From contig NZ_CP132942.1 in NCBI RefSeq assembly GCF_040359615.1, positions 3,906,001 through 3,970,000 on the forward strand: 64,000 bases of DNA. Direction: 5' to 3'. The DNA comes from Tunturibacter psychrotolerans (GTDB lineage: Bacteria > Acidobacteriota > Terriglobia > Terriglobales > Acidobacteriaceae). A program made the position numbers and the translations under genes. The notes beneath the pieces were generated by a model. That model saw only the letters and a list, made by a program, of their open reading frames with translations. It had not been told where the DNA came from and ran no database searches. The number at the start of each line of letters is the position of its first letter. The first letter of the stretch is position 1. Shown here one piece after another: positions 33,485-42,184 of this stretch.

Positions 33485-34615
33485 TCAGGCCGTCACGCGG
33501 GCCTTCGCGTGGAGCGTTTGCCGACGAACGGTCAGGGCTTCGATCCGGTCACGTTGCACTTCGAATCCTCTGCCGGGTGTGGTTGGTACGGTGATCTCCC
33601 CTCGATCGCTCACTGTGACCTCCGGCTCAATGATGTCCTGCTCCCAGTACCTGCTGGAGGCGGAGACGTCGCCGGGGAGCGAGAAGTTCGGCAGCGAAGA
33701 GAGCGCAATATTGTGCGAACGGCCGATGCCTGTTTCCAACATTCCGCCGCACCAGACCGGGATGGCGCGCTCTTCTGCGGCATTATGCACGGCGATGGCC
33801 TCGCTGAAGCCGCCGACCCGACCTAGCTTGATGTTGATGATGCGACAGGACTCCATGTCGATGGCGGCGAGAGCGTCGCGTCGATTGCGAATGGACTCGT
33901 CGAGGCAGATGGAGGTGAGCAGGCGCTTCTGCAGCATGGAGTGGAAGTAGAAGTCGTCGTACCAGAGAGGCTGCTCGATCATGAGGAGATCGAAGCGGTC
34001 CCAATCGACGATGTCTTCTACGTCTTTCATACGGTAGGCGGAGTTGGCATCGCAGCTGAGCGTGATGTCGGGCCACCGGTCGCGGACGGCTTCGAAGATT
34101 TTCACGTCCCAGCCTGGCTTGCATTTCAACTTGATGCGTTGATAGCCGGCGGCGAGTTCGGTGGCAATCTTGTCCATCAGATGAGCGGGCGAGGGCTGGA
34201 TGCCGATCGAAACTCCACAGGGAATTACGTCGCGGGTTCCGCCGAGGAGATCTGCGAGCGAGACACGCTTCACCTGTGCTTCGAGATCCCAGACGGCATT
34301 TTCCAACGCAGCTTTCGCCATGCGATGGCCGCGGACCTGGCGGAAGATATCGGGACAACTGCCGCCGCGCTCTACATCAGCCTCAAGCAGGCGAGGGGCA
34401 AGTTCTGACTCTGTGATGATCCAGGCGGTGTCGATGGTCTCATCGCTAAAGTAAGGGTGTTCGCCGGCAACGCACTCACCCCATGCAGTGAGACCTTCAG
34501 ATTCGAGTTCTACGAGGAGAATGCGGCGGCTGGTGGTGAGGCCGAAGCTGGTTTCAAAGGGATGAGCGAGCGGCAGGTTGATCTCGCGGAGGTGAATCGC
34601 ATCGATGTTGAGCAT
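33485..34615 (-). CDS. OSBS / N-succinylamino-acid racemase (enolase superfamily)
   Basis: A 376-residue MenC-like enzyme. The acid-base lysines K162 and K164 (IKLKCKPG), metal ligands D189 (CDANSAY), E214 (IEQP) and D239 (CLDES), and K263 (INIKLGRVGG) form the full muconate-lactonizing-type active site. Family members make o-succinylbenzoate for menaquinone and/or racemise N-succinylamino acids. The two activities are not separable from sequence, but the upstream GNAT gene and absence of other men genes point to N-succinylamino-acid racemase (inference). AGGA lies five bases before the ATG. Confidence 0.88.
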   Translation of the reverse strand: MLNIDAIHLREINLPLAHPFETSFGLTTSRRILLVELESEGLTAWGECVAGEHPYFSDETIDTAWIITESELAPRLLEADVERGGSCPDIFRQVRGHRMAKAALENAVWDLEAQVKRVSLADLLGGTRDVIPCGVSIGIQPSPAHLMDKIATELAAGYQRIKLKCKPGWDVKIFEAVRDRWPDITLSCDANSAYRMKDVEDIVDWDRFDLLMIEQPLWYDDFYFHSMLQKRLLTSICLDESIRNRRDALAAIDMESCRIINIKLGRVGGFSEAIAVHNAAEERAIPVWCGGMLETGIGRSHNIALSSLPNFSLPGDVSASSRYWEQDIIEPEVTVSDRGEITVPTTPGRGFEVQRDRIEALTVRRQTLHAKARVTA

Positions 34616-34717
34616 TGCAGTCCTGTCTTTCCGAATTGCTGGATTGTGGCGGGTCTGGTGCGGGGCTCAATCAAATTGTACTGCGGTGCGGCACTGATAT
34701 ATCAGATCTGTCCGGTG

Positions 34718-35470
34718 TTATTTCCAGAGACCCAGGAGGAAATTGCCATTGCCCTGAGCATCCCGTTCGTAGCCAACCACGGCCAAACCGCGCTTGAATG
34801 CCGATTCGAGCGCCGCCCGGTTATTACTCTGCAGGGTTTGCGCGAGGCTTCGCTGCTGGGGGTCCTGCTTCCATTGGTAGATGGTGTGCGGGACTGTAAT
34901 GCGTTCGAGGATCTGCTGCGGCTGTGGCTCGCCGCGTAGCAGATCGGTTACGCGGCCGGAGCGCAGCCACCACTCCGCATATAGCCTATCGGTCGGGAGG
35001 CCTCCCTGCAATGGGGAGGATGAGGGGCCATAGAAATCTGCCTGGTAGCGCCGAACGATGACGCCGAGCCGGCTGATGTTCAGGTGCGAGTTCCTGATCT
35101 CCAGAGGATCGAAGGTCCACTCCATCAGTTCGAAGCCGCGTGCGATGGCTTCGTCGCGCTGGGCGAGTTTGAGGCGGCGGCCGATGCCGGAGTTGCGGTA
35201 CTGCGGCAGAACGGCGAGCATGTGCGAATGGAGATAGGGTTTGCCGTCGCGGTAGCCCGGCAAGGACATCGCGAAGCCCACGATGGTGTCGCCGTCGAAG
35301 GCTCCGAGAACCTGGCCGCCGATGCGCTGCGCAACGACGAAGACGCGCCGTGGAATGACATCACCGTCGCTGTAACCCCAAACCTCGAGCTGAAGGACGA
35401 CGCAGCGCTCAAAGTGCTCAAGGCTGGTAAGGGACTGAATGTGGATGGCAGTTTGGGGGCTCTCGTTCAT
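34718..35470 (-). CDS. GNAT N-acyltransferase (candidate amino-acid N-succinyltransferase)
   Basis: A 250-residue acyltransferase with acyl-CoA-binding motif A LAVLPQYRNSGIGRRLKLAQ and a following WTFDPLEIRNSHLNISRLG segment. The start ATG overlaps the mazG stop (ATGA), so it is translationally coupled. Downstream, 102 bp away, is the enolase-type racemase. In Geobacillus an N-succinyltransferase of this family works with N-succinylamino-acid racemase to convert D- to L-amino acids; the pairing here supports the same role but no deacylase gene is visible. Confidence 0.8.
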   Translation of the reverse strand: MNESPQTAIHIQSLTSLEHFERCVVLQLEVWGYSDGDVIPRRVFVVAQRIGGQVLGAFDGDTIVGFAMSLPGYRDGKPYLHSHMLAVLPQYRNSGIGRRLKLAQRDEAIARGFELMEWTFDPLEIRNSHLNISRLGVIVRRYQADFYGPSSSPLQGGLPTDRLYAEWWLRSGRVTDLLRGEPQPQQILERITVPHTIYQWKQDPQQRSLAQTLQSNNRAALESAFKRGLAVVGYERDAQGNGNFLLGLWK

Positions 35471-36324
35471 GACCTTGTGGGTTCGGTGGCGGCGTTCTTC
35501 GCCTGATTCCATAGTGTTTCGAGCTGATCGGGGGTGGACGCGGCCAGAGCGGCACTGCTGCCCGCGGCAGACTCCATTGCAGCGAAGCGCCGACGAAACT
35601 TTGCGTTCGTGGTGCGCAGAGCCGATTCGGGGTCAACCTTGAGATGTCGGGCGAGATTGACGGCTGTGAAGAGAATGTCCCCCAGCTCTGCTTCGATCGC
35701 GCCCGGGGATCTAGGGCTTGAGGGCGGATCGAGTTCAGCCTTGAGTTCGCCGATTTCCTCGTGCAGCTTGTCGAAGAGGCCGTCGGTGTCAGGCCAATCG
35801 AATCCCACTTTTGCTGCTCGGGAGCCGAGTTTACCCGCCTCCATCAAGGCTGGCATCGAGCGTGGGATGTCGTCCAGCATCGGGGCTTGTGTTGATGCGG
35901 ATGCTTTCTTCTCGGTCTGTTTGATGTGCTCCCAATTGCGCAGAACGGCGTTCGCATCAGCCGCTTCGGCACCAGCAAAAATGTGGGGATGGCGGCGAAT
36001 GAGCTTGGCATTCAGATTTTCTGCTACGTCATGGATGTCGAAGTGGCCGGCCTCGGAGGCCATCTGCGCGTAGAAGAGGACTTGGAGCAGTAGATCGCCG
36101 AGCTCATCCTTTAGGTCAGGCCAGGCGCGGCGTTCGATAGCGTCGAAGACCTCGTAGGTTTCTTCGAGTGTGTGTCGCTTGATAGAGTCGAAGGTCTGCT
36201 CGCGGTCCCAGGGACAGCCATCGGGGGCGCGCAGCCGCGCCATGATCGCTACAGCCTCACCAATTGAGTCTGTGGAAACGGAAGCGGCCCTCTGGGGGAG
36301 ATTCTCAGGGTTGGACTCGGACAT
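35467..36324 (-). CDS. mazG: MazG nucleoside triphosphate pyrophosphohydrolase
   Basis: A 285-residue cytoplasmic hydrolase that converts NTPs to NMPs and pyrophosphate and cleans non-canonical nucleotides. Two MazG repeats are present: CPWDREQTFDSIKRHTLEE with EETYEVFDAIE and DELGDLLLQV, and a second with GFDWPDTDGLFDKLHEEIGELKAEL and AELGDILFTAVNLAR. All acidic metal-binding residues of both repeats are visible. The linker between repeats is Ser/Ala-rich. It heads the mazG-GNAT-racemase operon. Confidence 0.95.
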   Translation of the reverse strand: MSESNPENLPQRAASVSTDSIGEAVAIMARLRAPDGCPWDREQTFDSIKRHTLEETYEVFDAIERRAWPDLKDELGDLLLQVLFYAQMASEAGHFDIHDVAENLNAKLIRRHPHIFAGAEAADANAVLRNWEHIKQTEKKASASTQAPMLDDIPRSMPALMEAGKLGSRAAKVGFDWPDTDGLFDKLHEEIGELKAELDPPSSPRSPGAIEAELGDILFTAVNLARHLKVDPESALRTTNAKFRRRFAAMESAAGSSAALAASTPDQLETLWNQAKNAATEPTRS

Positions 36325-36401
36325 ATCTTCAACTTTACCGGATGACTTACCGAAGGAACATGGCTTCCCTATCTCTGATCAAATGCATTATGCTCTGCAC
36401 C

Positions 36402-36620
36402 ATGACGCCTGAACAAAAAGGAAAAGCCGAATCAAGGACACGCAGGAGCCGGTGGGTTCTGTTGCTTCTACTGCCCTATCTTGGGCTTTGCTTCCCGATT
36501 GTCTATGCGCAGTCCACGCCGGCGCTATGGGGCTTTCCGTTTTTCTATTGGTATCAGTTTGCCTGGGTTATTTTGGCGTCTGCGCTCTTGGCAATTGTCT
36601 ATCGAAAGCTCAAGACGTAG
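36402..36620 (+). CDS. DUF3311 small membrane protein
   Basis: A 72-residue protein with two membrane segments (about 16-34 and 45-65) and the family pattern LPYLGLCFPIVYAQSTPALWGFPFFYWYQFAW. DUF3311 genes usually precede a sodium:solute symporter gene; here no symporter follows, so this copy is orphaned. The frame is open upstream to 36264 but that part is antisense to mazG. Confidence 0.82.
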   Translation: MTPEQKGKAESRTRRSRWVLLLLLPYLGLCFPIVYAQSTPALWGFPFFYWYQFAWVILASALLAIVYRKLKT

Positions 36621-36654
36621 ATCTGTCTCGAAGCTTGTGAGGGGATTAAAAAGC

Positions 36655-36683
36655 AAACGCGCCGACATGATGCCGGCGCGTTT
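36655..36683 (-). terminator. Terminator of the OmpA-like gene
   Basis: Ten-base-pair stem AAACGCGCCG / CGGCGCGTTT with a nine-base loop. On the minus strand it is followed by TTTGCTTTTTAA, so it mainly serves the ompA-like gene and lies between convergent genes. Confidence 0.85.
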
Positions 36684-36703
36684 GGTCTTGCGGAGAGAGT
36701 TGT

Positions 36704-37465
36704 TTACATCTGTCCGTTCGGTTTGGCCGAGGCGGCAGTGCTCGGCTGATCGTTGCTCATATTGGTCATCAGCTTGATGTCGACGCGACGATTCTTCGCG
36801 CGACCTTCGGCTGTGCTGTCACTTGCAACCTGCTGGTCCTTGCCGATGCCGATCAGGTAGAACTTGTGCGGCGGGATATTGTATTTGGAGGAAAGATAGT
36901 TGACGACTGCGTCGGCACGATGCTGGCTGAGTTGGTAGTTATACTGCGCATCACCAACCGAGTCCGTTCCGCCAGTCACTTCAAGAATGTAACCGCGGGT
37001 GTTGGCGAGGTTTCCAGCCAAGTCATCGAGCTGCTTCTTGTCAGACGCGGTCAGAACATACTTGTCAAAGGCAAACGTGACACTTACATCCGAGATCTGC
37101 TTGTAGTTGTCCAAGTTGGCGACGACGCCGCTTAGGCTGTCGACCCGGTTGTAAGCTTCCTTGGCGGATTGATTTGCCGAATCTGCGGACTGGCCAGCTG
37201 CGAGCGCATGCTGATTGGCTGTGTCGGCGGCAGATTGTGCACCCGCGATGCCGGTCTTGGCGCGCTCGTCCGTATCGACGATGTTGCGGTGGTCAGCGGC
37301 GGTCTTGGTATCCAGGTCGTTTGTCTCCTGGATGATCGGCGCGGTTTGGGATTTGACATAGTTCTTGGTCGAGCAGCCAACCGTGAAGGTGAGCGCGAAG
37401 GCACTAGCAAACATAACGACTAAGGCAGATTTAATTTTCATCTCTCTCTGATTCTTGGAGTCCAT
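36704..37465 (-). CDS. OmpA/Pal-type peptidoglycan-associated lipoprotein
   Basis: About 253 residues. A lipoprotein signal ends in TVGCS; an Ala-rich coiled-coil/zipper region (about 25-115, with heptad-like ADTANQHALAAGQSADSANQ) leads to an OmpA domain (about 130-235) with FAFDKYVLTASDKKQLDDLA, the sugar-binding TDSVGDAQYNYQLSQHRAD and NRRVDIKL. It tethers the outer membrane to peptidoglycan. ATG at 37465 has AGGAG ten bases before it; ATG at 37441 begins the signal directly. The 267-bp gap to uvrC shows no clear feature. Confidence 0.9.
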   Translation of the reverse strand: MDSKNQREMKIKSALVVMFASAFALTFTVGCSTKNYVKSQTAPIIQETNDLDTKTAADHRNIVDTDERAKTGIAGAQSAADTANQHALAAGQSADSANQSAKEAYNRVDSLSGVVANLDNYKQISDVSVTFAFDKYVLTASDKKQLDDLAGNLANTRGYILEVTGGTDSVGDAQYNYQLSQHRADAVVNYLSSKYNIPPHKFYLIGIGKDQQVASDSTAEGRAKNRRVDIKLMTNMSNDQPSTAASAKPNGQM

Positions 37466-37732
37466 TTCTTTCACTCTCCTGGTTAGTAGGGCGTTCCAAT
37501 AACTTCATCCACAACGGTCGACAGATGCAATTGGAATGCCAATCCTAAAATGATTTCAACCATAACGTTTTCTTATACTTACAACGACTGATACATTTAG
37601 ACCACTCTCCGTATCGCCGTCATTCGGGAACTTTTGATTGGCTGCCGCGTCAAATCTACTGAGCAAACCTGTGCACACTGCAGATTTCCTAAACCTGCAT
37701 CTACACTAAGATGCGGATTTTGATCGACACGC

Positions 37733-39727
37733 ATGGATCTTCACCAGAAAATTCGAACCCTCCCAACTCAGCCAGGTTGTTATCTCTACAAAAATGCTGA
37801 CGGCGAGGTTATCTATGTGGGTAAAGCGAAAAACCTGCGTGCGCGGGTGCGTTCCTACTTCCTGGAGGCGTCGCAGGCCAATGCCAAGACAGGCTCGCTC
37901 ATGCGAGAGGCCGTCGATGTGGAGTACATCACGGTCGCCAATGAGCATGAGGCGCTGGCGCTTGAGAACAACCTCATCAAACAGAAGAAGCCGCGCTTCA
38001 ACATTCTGCTGCGAGACGACAAGACCTATCCGTACATCAAGCTGACGATGAACGACCGCTATCCGAAGGTCTTCGTCACCCGCAGATTGCGTAAAGATGG
38101 TGGGGCCTATTACGGTCCCTACTTTCCAGGCAATCTTGCCTATCGGCTGGTCGATCTTATCCATCGCAGCTTCCTGATTCCGAGTTGTAAGGTCGATCTA
38201 TCCCGGTACCATCCGCGCGCTTGCCTCCAGTACTACATCAAGCGCTGCCTGGGGCCGTGCCTGGAGGGGCTGACGACGCCGGAGACTTACCGCGAAACCA
38301 TTCGCGATGTGCAGCTCTTTCTGGAGGGGCGGCCGAACGAGCTCGAGCAGGTACTGACGAAACGGATGGAAGCTGCGGCAGAGGCTGAGCAGTTCGAGAC
38401 GGCCGCGCGGCTGCGCGATCAGATCGTCACCGTTCACCAGATGCAGGACAAACAGCGAATGGCCGGTACCGACAATGAAGACGCCGACGTCTTTGGCTAC
38501 CACTTCGAAAACGAGATGCTGGCGGTGAACCTGTTCCATATGCGCAGCGGCAAAATCGTGGACCGGCGCGACTTCTTCTGGGAGGATCTGCCGGAATCCG
38601 CGTCGGATGCAGTGACGGAGGCAGTTGCGGAGCTGGATGAGTTGGAGGCGCTGCCCCGCATAGAACCGGATCCAGCGGCTGCCGCACCGGAGATCGGCGA
38701 GGGCATCCCCGTTGTGCAGCATTCTGCTGTATCGGAGCTTGGCGCGACGTTCAGTGCGTCAGTGTTTTTTTCTGCGCTGCTGAAACAGCTCTATCTCGAT
38801 CAGACTTATGTGCCCCGGTCTATTCTCGTTCCCGTTGAGTTTCCCGATCGGGCTCTGCTGGCGGAGGCCCTGACTGGGCGGACCGGCAAGCGAATTGAGA
38901 TTCTTGCGCCGCAGCGTGGTGAAAAGCGTTCGCTCGTCGATCTCGTCTGTCAAAATGCGAAGCAATCGTACGACCAGCGATTCCGAGTGCTGCAGCCGGG
39001 TATGAAAGCGATTCAAGAGGCACTGCAGGACGCGCTCACACTGGAAGAGCTACCGCGCCGGATCGAGTGCTTTGACATCTCGCACATTCAGGGCGCCGAA
39101 ACGGTGGCTTCTATGGTTGTGTGGGAAGATGGCGCGATGAAAAAGTCTGACTACCGGAAATTTCAGGTGAAGACAGTCACGGGCGTCGATGATTTTGCCA
39201 GCATGCGCGAGGTGATTCAACGCCGTTACAAACGGCTGCAAGAAGACAAGAAGCCCTTCCCTTCTCTGATCCTGATCGATGGAGGGCTCGGACAATTGCA
39301 TGCAGCATATTCGGCGCTCGAAGAGATCGGAGTCACACTGCAGCCTCTTGCATCGATCGCAAAACGAGAAGAGATCATCTACGTATACGGGCAGGAGAAC
39401 GAGCCCGTGGTACTTGACCGGCGATCCCCCGTGCTGCACTTGATGCAGAAGATTCGCGATGAGAGTCATAGATTTGCCGTGACCTACCATCGCAAGCGAC
39501 GCCAGATGCGCGACCGCGACAGCGAGTTGTTGTCGATACCTGGCGTTGGGCCGAGAACCCGGCAACGGTTGATCGAACACTTCGGCAGCGTGCGTGGGAT
39601 CAGGCAGGCTGGACCGGACGCTCTCACTGCAGTAGTGAATTCGGCAACTGCCGAGAAGATTCGTAACTACTTTGCAGCGGAAGCTTCAGGCAAAGCGGTA
39701 CTTCCTGTGTTGAATGAAGCTTCCTGA
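37733..39727 (+). CDS. uvrC: Excinuclease ABC subunit C
   Basis: A 664-residue nuclease that makes the two incisions of nucleotide excision repair. The N-terminal GIY-YIG domain (about 10-95) contains GCYLYKNADGEVIYVGKAKNLR; a UVR (UvrB-binding) motif lies near 205-240; the RNase-H-like domain (about 390-560) includes CFDISHIQGAETVASMVV and IDGGLGQLHAA; two helix-hairpin-helix motifs (LLSIPGVGPRTRQRL) close the protein. Motif set and length are normal. The zinc-peptidase gene converges on it with two bases between stops. Confidence 0.96.
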   Translation: MDLHQKIRTLPTQPGCYLYKNADGEVIYVGKAKNLRARVRSYFLEASQANAKTGSLMREAVDVEYITVANEHEALALENNLIKQKKPRFNILLRDDKTYPYIKLTMNDRYPKVFVTRRLRKDGGAYYGPYFPGNLAYRLVDLIHRSFLIPSCKVDLSRYHPRACLQYYIKRCLGPCLEGLTTPETYRETIRDVQLFLEGRPNELEQVLTKRMEAAAEAEQFETAARLRDQIVTVHQMQDKQRMAGTDNEDADVFGYHFENEMLAVNLFHMRSGKIVDRRDFFWEDLPESASDAVTEAVAELDELEALPRIEPDPAAAAPEIGEGIPVVQHSAVSELGATFSASVFFSALLKQLYLDQTYVPRSILVPVEFPDRALLAEALTGRTGKRIEILAPQRGEKRSLVDLVCQNAKQSYDQRFRVLQPGMKAIQEALQDALTLEELPRRIECFDISHIQGAETVASMVVWEDGAMKKSDYRKFQVKTVTGVDDFASMREVIQRRYKRLQEDKKPFPSLILIDGGLGQLHAAYSALEEIGVTLQPLASIAKREEIIYVYGQENEPVVLDRRSPVLHLMQKIRDESHRFAVTYHRKRRQMRDRDSELLSIPGVGPRTRQRLIEHFGSVRGIRQAGPDALTAVVNSATAEKIRNYFAAEASGKAVLPVLNEAS

Positions 39728-39729
39728 GG

Positions 39730-40644
39730 CTACTCAGCGCTGTCTGTCGGCGGGACTGCACCGCCAGTCTTGAAGGTGTTGCAAGCTGCGATGGTTCCCT
39801 GCTGGAAACCACGCTTGAACCAGCCAACGCGTTGCGCAGAAGATCCGTGAGTGAAGCTCTCAGGGCTTACCGTTCCTCGTTCCAGGCGCTGGATATGGTC
39901 GTCGCCAACAGAGGCTGCTGCTTGCAGACCAGCCGCGATGTCAGAGTCGTGAACGATATTGCGCTGCGCCGTGCTGTGCGCCCACACACCGGCGAAACAA
40001 TCGGCCTGGAGTTCAAGATCGACGGAAAGGCGATTGCTCTCTGATGGATGTTGCGCTGATAGCTGTCGGACCTGTCGTTCGATGCCAAGCAGATCCTGCA
40101 CATGGTGGCCCAGCTCATGAGCGACGACGTAAGCCTGAGCGAAATCTGCGTTGCTGCCGCCGAGCCGTCTCAGTTCATCCCAGAAACTAAGGTCGATGTA
40201 GACCTTTTCATCCGCCGGGCAGTAGAACGGGCCACTTTGCGACTGAGCAGTACCGCAACCTGAGTAAGTTCGTCCGCGAAATAACACCAGTGTGGAGCGC
40301 TGATAGTTTTTTCCCGTCTGCGTGGGCAGAAGCTTCGTCCAGGTGTTCTGCACATCATCCAGCGTCCAGGAGACAAGCTGCGCTGCTCTCTTCTCTTGAG
40401 GAGATTCCGAGGTTACCGGACGGTTGCCTGCGGTAGGACTCTGCTGCGTGTAGGAGGGAGACGCGCTATGGCCTGAGAGATAGCTGCCGATGTAGTTACG
40501 TCCTGTGACAAGGCTTATGACGAGGAGGAATAAAAAGCCGATGATGCCGATCCCTCCGCCACCAAATCCTCCGCCGCCCCCGCCAGAGGAACCACGTCTG
40601 TCTTCAATGTCACCGCTGAGTCCGCCACTAGGTGTCCAGTCCAT
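39730..40644 (-). CDS. Neutral zinc metallopeptidase (YpfJ family)
   Basis: A 304-residue membrane-anchored protein. A Gly-rich N-terminus (20-33), one membrane helix (about 33-48) and a metalloprotease domain with HELGHH at 176-181 and a downstream E in ELQADCFAGVWAH, the family's third ligand region. YpfJ homologues are uncharacterised for substrate. The Gly-rich codons produce a CCG/CCN-rich stretch at 40550-40600 that is not a DNA repeat. A short perfect dyad CATCTTA-TAAG-TAAGATG lies upstream at 40671-40688. Confidence 0.9.
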   Translation of the reverse strand: MDWTPSGGLSGDIEDRRGSSGGGGGGFGGGGIGIIGFLFLLVISLVTGRNYIGSYLSGHSASPSYTQQSPTAGNRPVTSESPQEKRAAQLVSWTLDDVQNTWTKLLPTQTGKNYQRSTLVLFRGRTYSGCGTAQSQSGPFYCPADEKVYIDLSFWDELRRLGGSNADFAQAYVVAHELGHHVQDLLGIERQVRQLSAQHPSESNRLSVDLELQADCFAGVWAHSTAQRNIVHDSDIAAGLQAAASVGDDHIQRLERGTVSPESFTHGSSAQRVGWFKRGFQQGTIAACNTFKTGGAVPPTDSAE

Positions 40645-40828
40645 AGTTCACTCCAGTAAGTTCGTCTCTCATCTTATAAGTAAGATGTTTTATCGCGCCC
40701 CACCTGAACTGTAATATCTCATTCCGATCCTCTGGCGTCTTTCGAGTCTGAAATATCGGGGCAAGATGGAAAGCTGCTAGTTATTCCTTTCGGGATGACG
40801 GCACCGGTATGCTACTCTCCGAAAACCG

Positions 40829-42184
40829 ATGCCAAAAAGCCAGTCTGAACTGCCTCGCGTTTTGAACGCATCTCACGCAACCTCCATTGTTGTGGGCATC
40901 ATCATCGGCAGCGGAATTTTTTTGGTGCCTAGAGAGATGATGGCAGCGGTCGGCTCGTCCCGCATGGTTTACGTCGTGTGGATCGTGGGTGGTCTGCTCT
41001 CTCTCTTCGGCGCAATGACCTATGCCGAGATCGCTGCTGCGCGACCGCGCTATGGCGGCGAATACGCCTTCCTTCGGGAGGCCTATGGGGACCTCACCGG
41101 CTTTCTCTACATGTGGACGCAAATCACAGTAGCCAAACCCGCGTCGCTCGCTACCATCGCCGCAGGATTGGCGCGGGTGCTGGGTACTTTTGCGATCTTC
41201 GGTTTTTTCGCTCAGCCAGCCTTTCTGCATCTGGGCTGGGGGCAGATCTTCGCCATTGCGGTGACCTGGCTGATCGCCGGTCTGAACATCATCGGAACCC
41301 GGAGATCGGCTAATGTGCAACTCCTCCTTACGTGGCTTAAGGGCGCGCTGATTGTAGTGATCGCAGGCTTCTGTTTTGGGGCAGCGGGCGCGCATGGATC
41401 ATGGAACAACTTCAGCACAGACTTTACGGGAGCGCGCGGAGGCTTTACAGGCTTTATGATCGCGCTCGTCGCTGCCCTCTGGGCCTATGACGGATGGAGC
41501 GACGTCGTGACCATGGCGGGCGAAGTAAAGAAGCCGCAGCGCAGCATGCCGCTTGCGTTGGTCGGAGGCGTTGCCATCGTCGGAGCGCTCTACATGCTGA
41601 CCAATGCGGCTATTCAATATGTGCTGCCCGCAGCAGCAATCGCCGGAGCGGATCGACCCGCCGCTGACGCGATGCGTCTGGTGGCCGGGCAGTCCGGAGC
41701 CACGCTGGTGTCGATCGGGATGGCAGTAAGTATCTGCGCGACCTTTGTAGGATCTTCGCTGTCCGGCGCGCGTGTGCCGTTCGCAGCCGCCCGTGACGGG
41801 CTTTTCTTCAAGCAACTGGCGCACGTTAGTCCACGATTTCAAACACCATCCACAGCACTGATCCTCCAGGCGGTGTTGAGTTCGCTGCTGCTGCTGGCCA
41901 TCGGCAAGTTTCAAGCACTCTTTTCGCTCGCCATCTTTGGTGAATGGCTCTTCTATATGCTGACTGCCAGCACGATCTTCGTATTTCGCCGTCGCGACCC
42001 AGATTCTGCTCGCCCGTACAGCATCTGGGGATACCCAGTGTTACCGGCCCTCTTCATTCTTGCGGCGACGGTACTGCTGGTTTTTTCGTTTGCAGATCAG
42101 CCGCGGAACTCCATCATCGGAACGGGGATCATTCTCTTGGGAGTTCCGCTGCACTATCTGCTGCAACGAAGACGACCCGCCTAA
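40829..42184 (+). CDS. APC-family amino-acid permease (LAT-like)
   Basis: A 451-residue permease with 12 predicted helices. The helix-1 motif IVVGIIIGSGIFLVP is the unwound substrate-binding segment of APC transporters, and LWAYDGWSDV is the helix-6 equivalent typical of the LAT/amino-acid exchanger branch. No soluble tail is present, unlike the permease at 28380. Substrate is not determinable. Its stop codon overlaps the glgA stop by four bases on the opposite strand. Confidence 0.9.
   Translation: MPKSQSELPRVLNASHATSIVVGIIIGSGIFLVPREMMAAVGSSRMVYVVWIVGGLLSLFGAMTYAEIAAARPRYGGEYAFLREAYGDLTGFLYMWTQITVAKPASLATIAAGLARVLGTFAIFGFFAQPAFLHLGWGQIFAIAVTWLIAGLNIIGTRRSANVQLLLTWLKGALIVVIAGFCFGAAGAHGSWNNFSTDFTGARGGFTGFMIALVAALWAYDGWSDVVTMAGEVKKPQRSMPLALVGGVAIVGALYMLTNAAIQYVLPAAAIAGADRPAADAMRLVAGQSGATLVSIGMAVSICATFVGSSLSGARVPFAAARDGLFFKQLAHVSPRFQTPSTALILQAVLSSLLLLAIGKFQALFSLAIFGEWLFYMLTASTIFVFRRRDPDSARPYSIWGYPVLPALFILAATVLLVFSFADQPRNSIIGTGIILLGVPLHYLLQRRRPA

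Noticed and set aside
40545..40605. CCG/CCN-rich tandem repeat
   Set aside because: It encodes the Gly-rich linker of the zinc peptidase; unit length and sequence are not regular enough for a DNA repeat.
40671..40688. Dyad CATCTTA-TAAG-TAAGATG as a dif site
   Set aside because: It lies in the skew-change zone and is palindromic, but its inner bases do not match the XerC/XerD half-site pattern.
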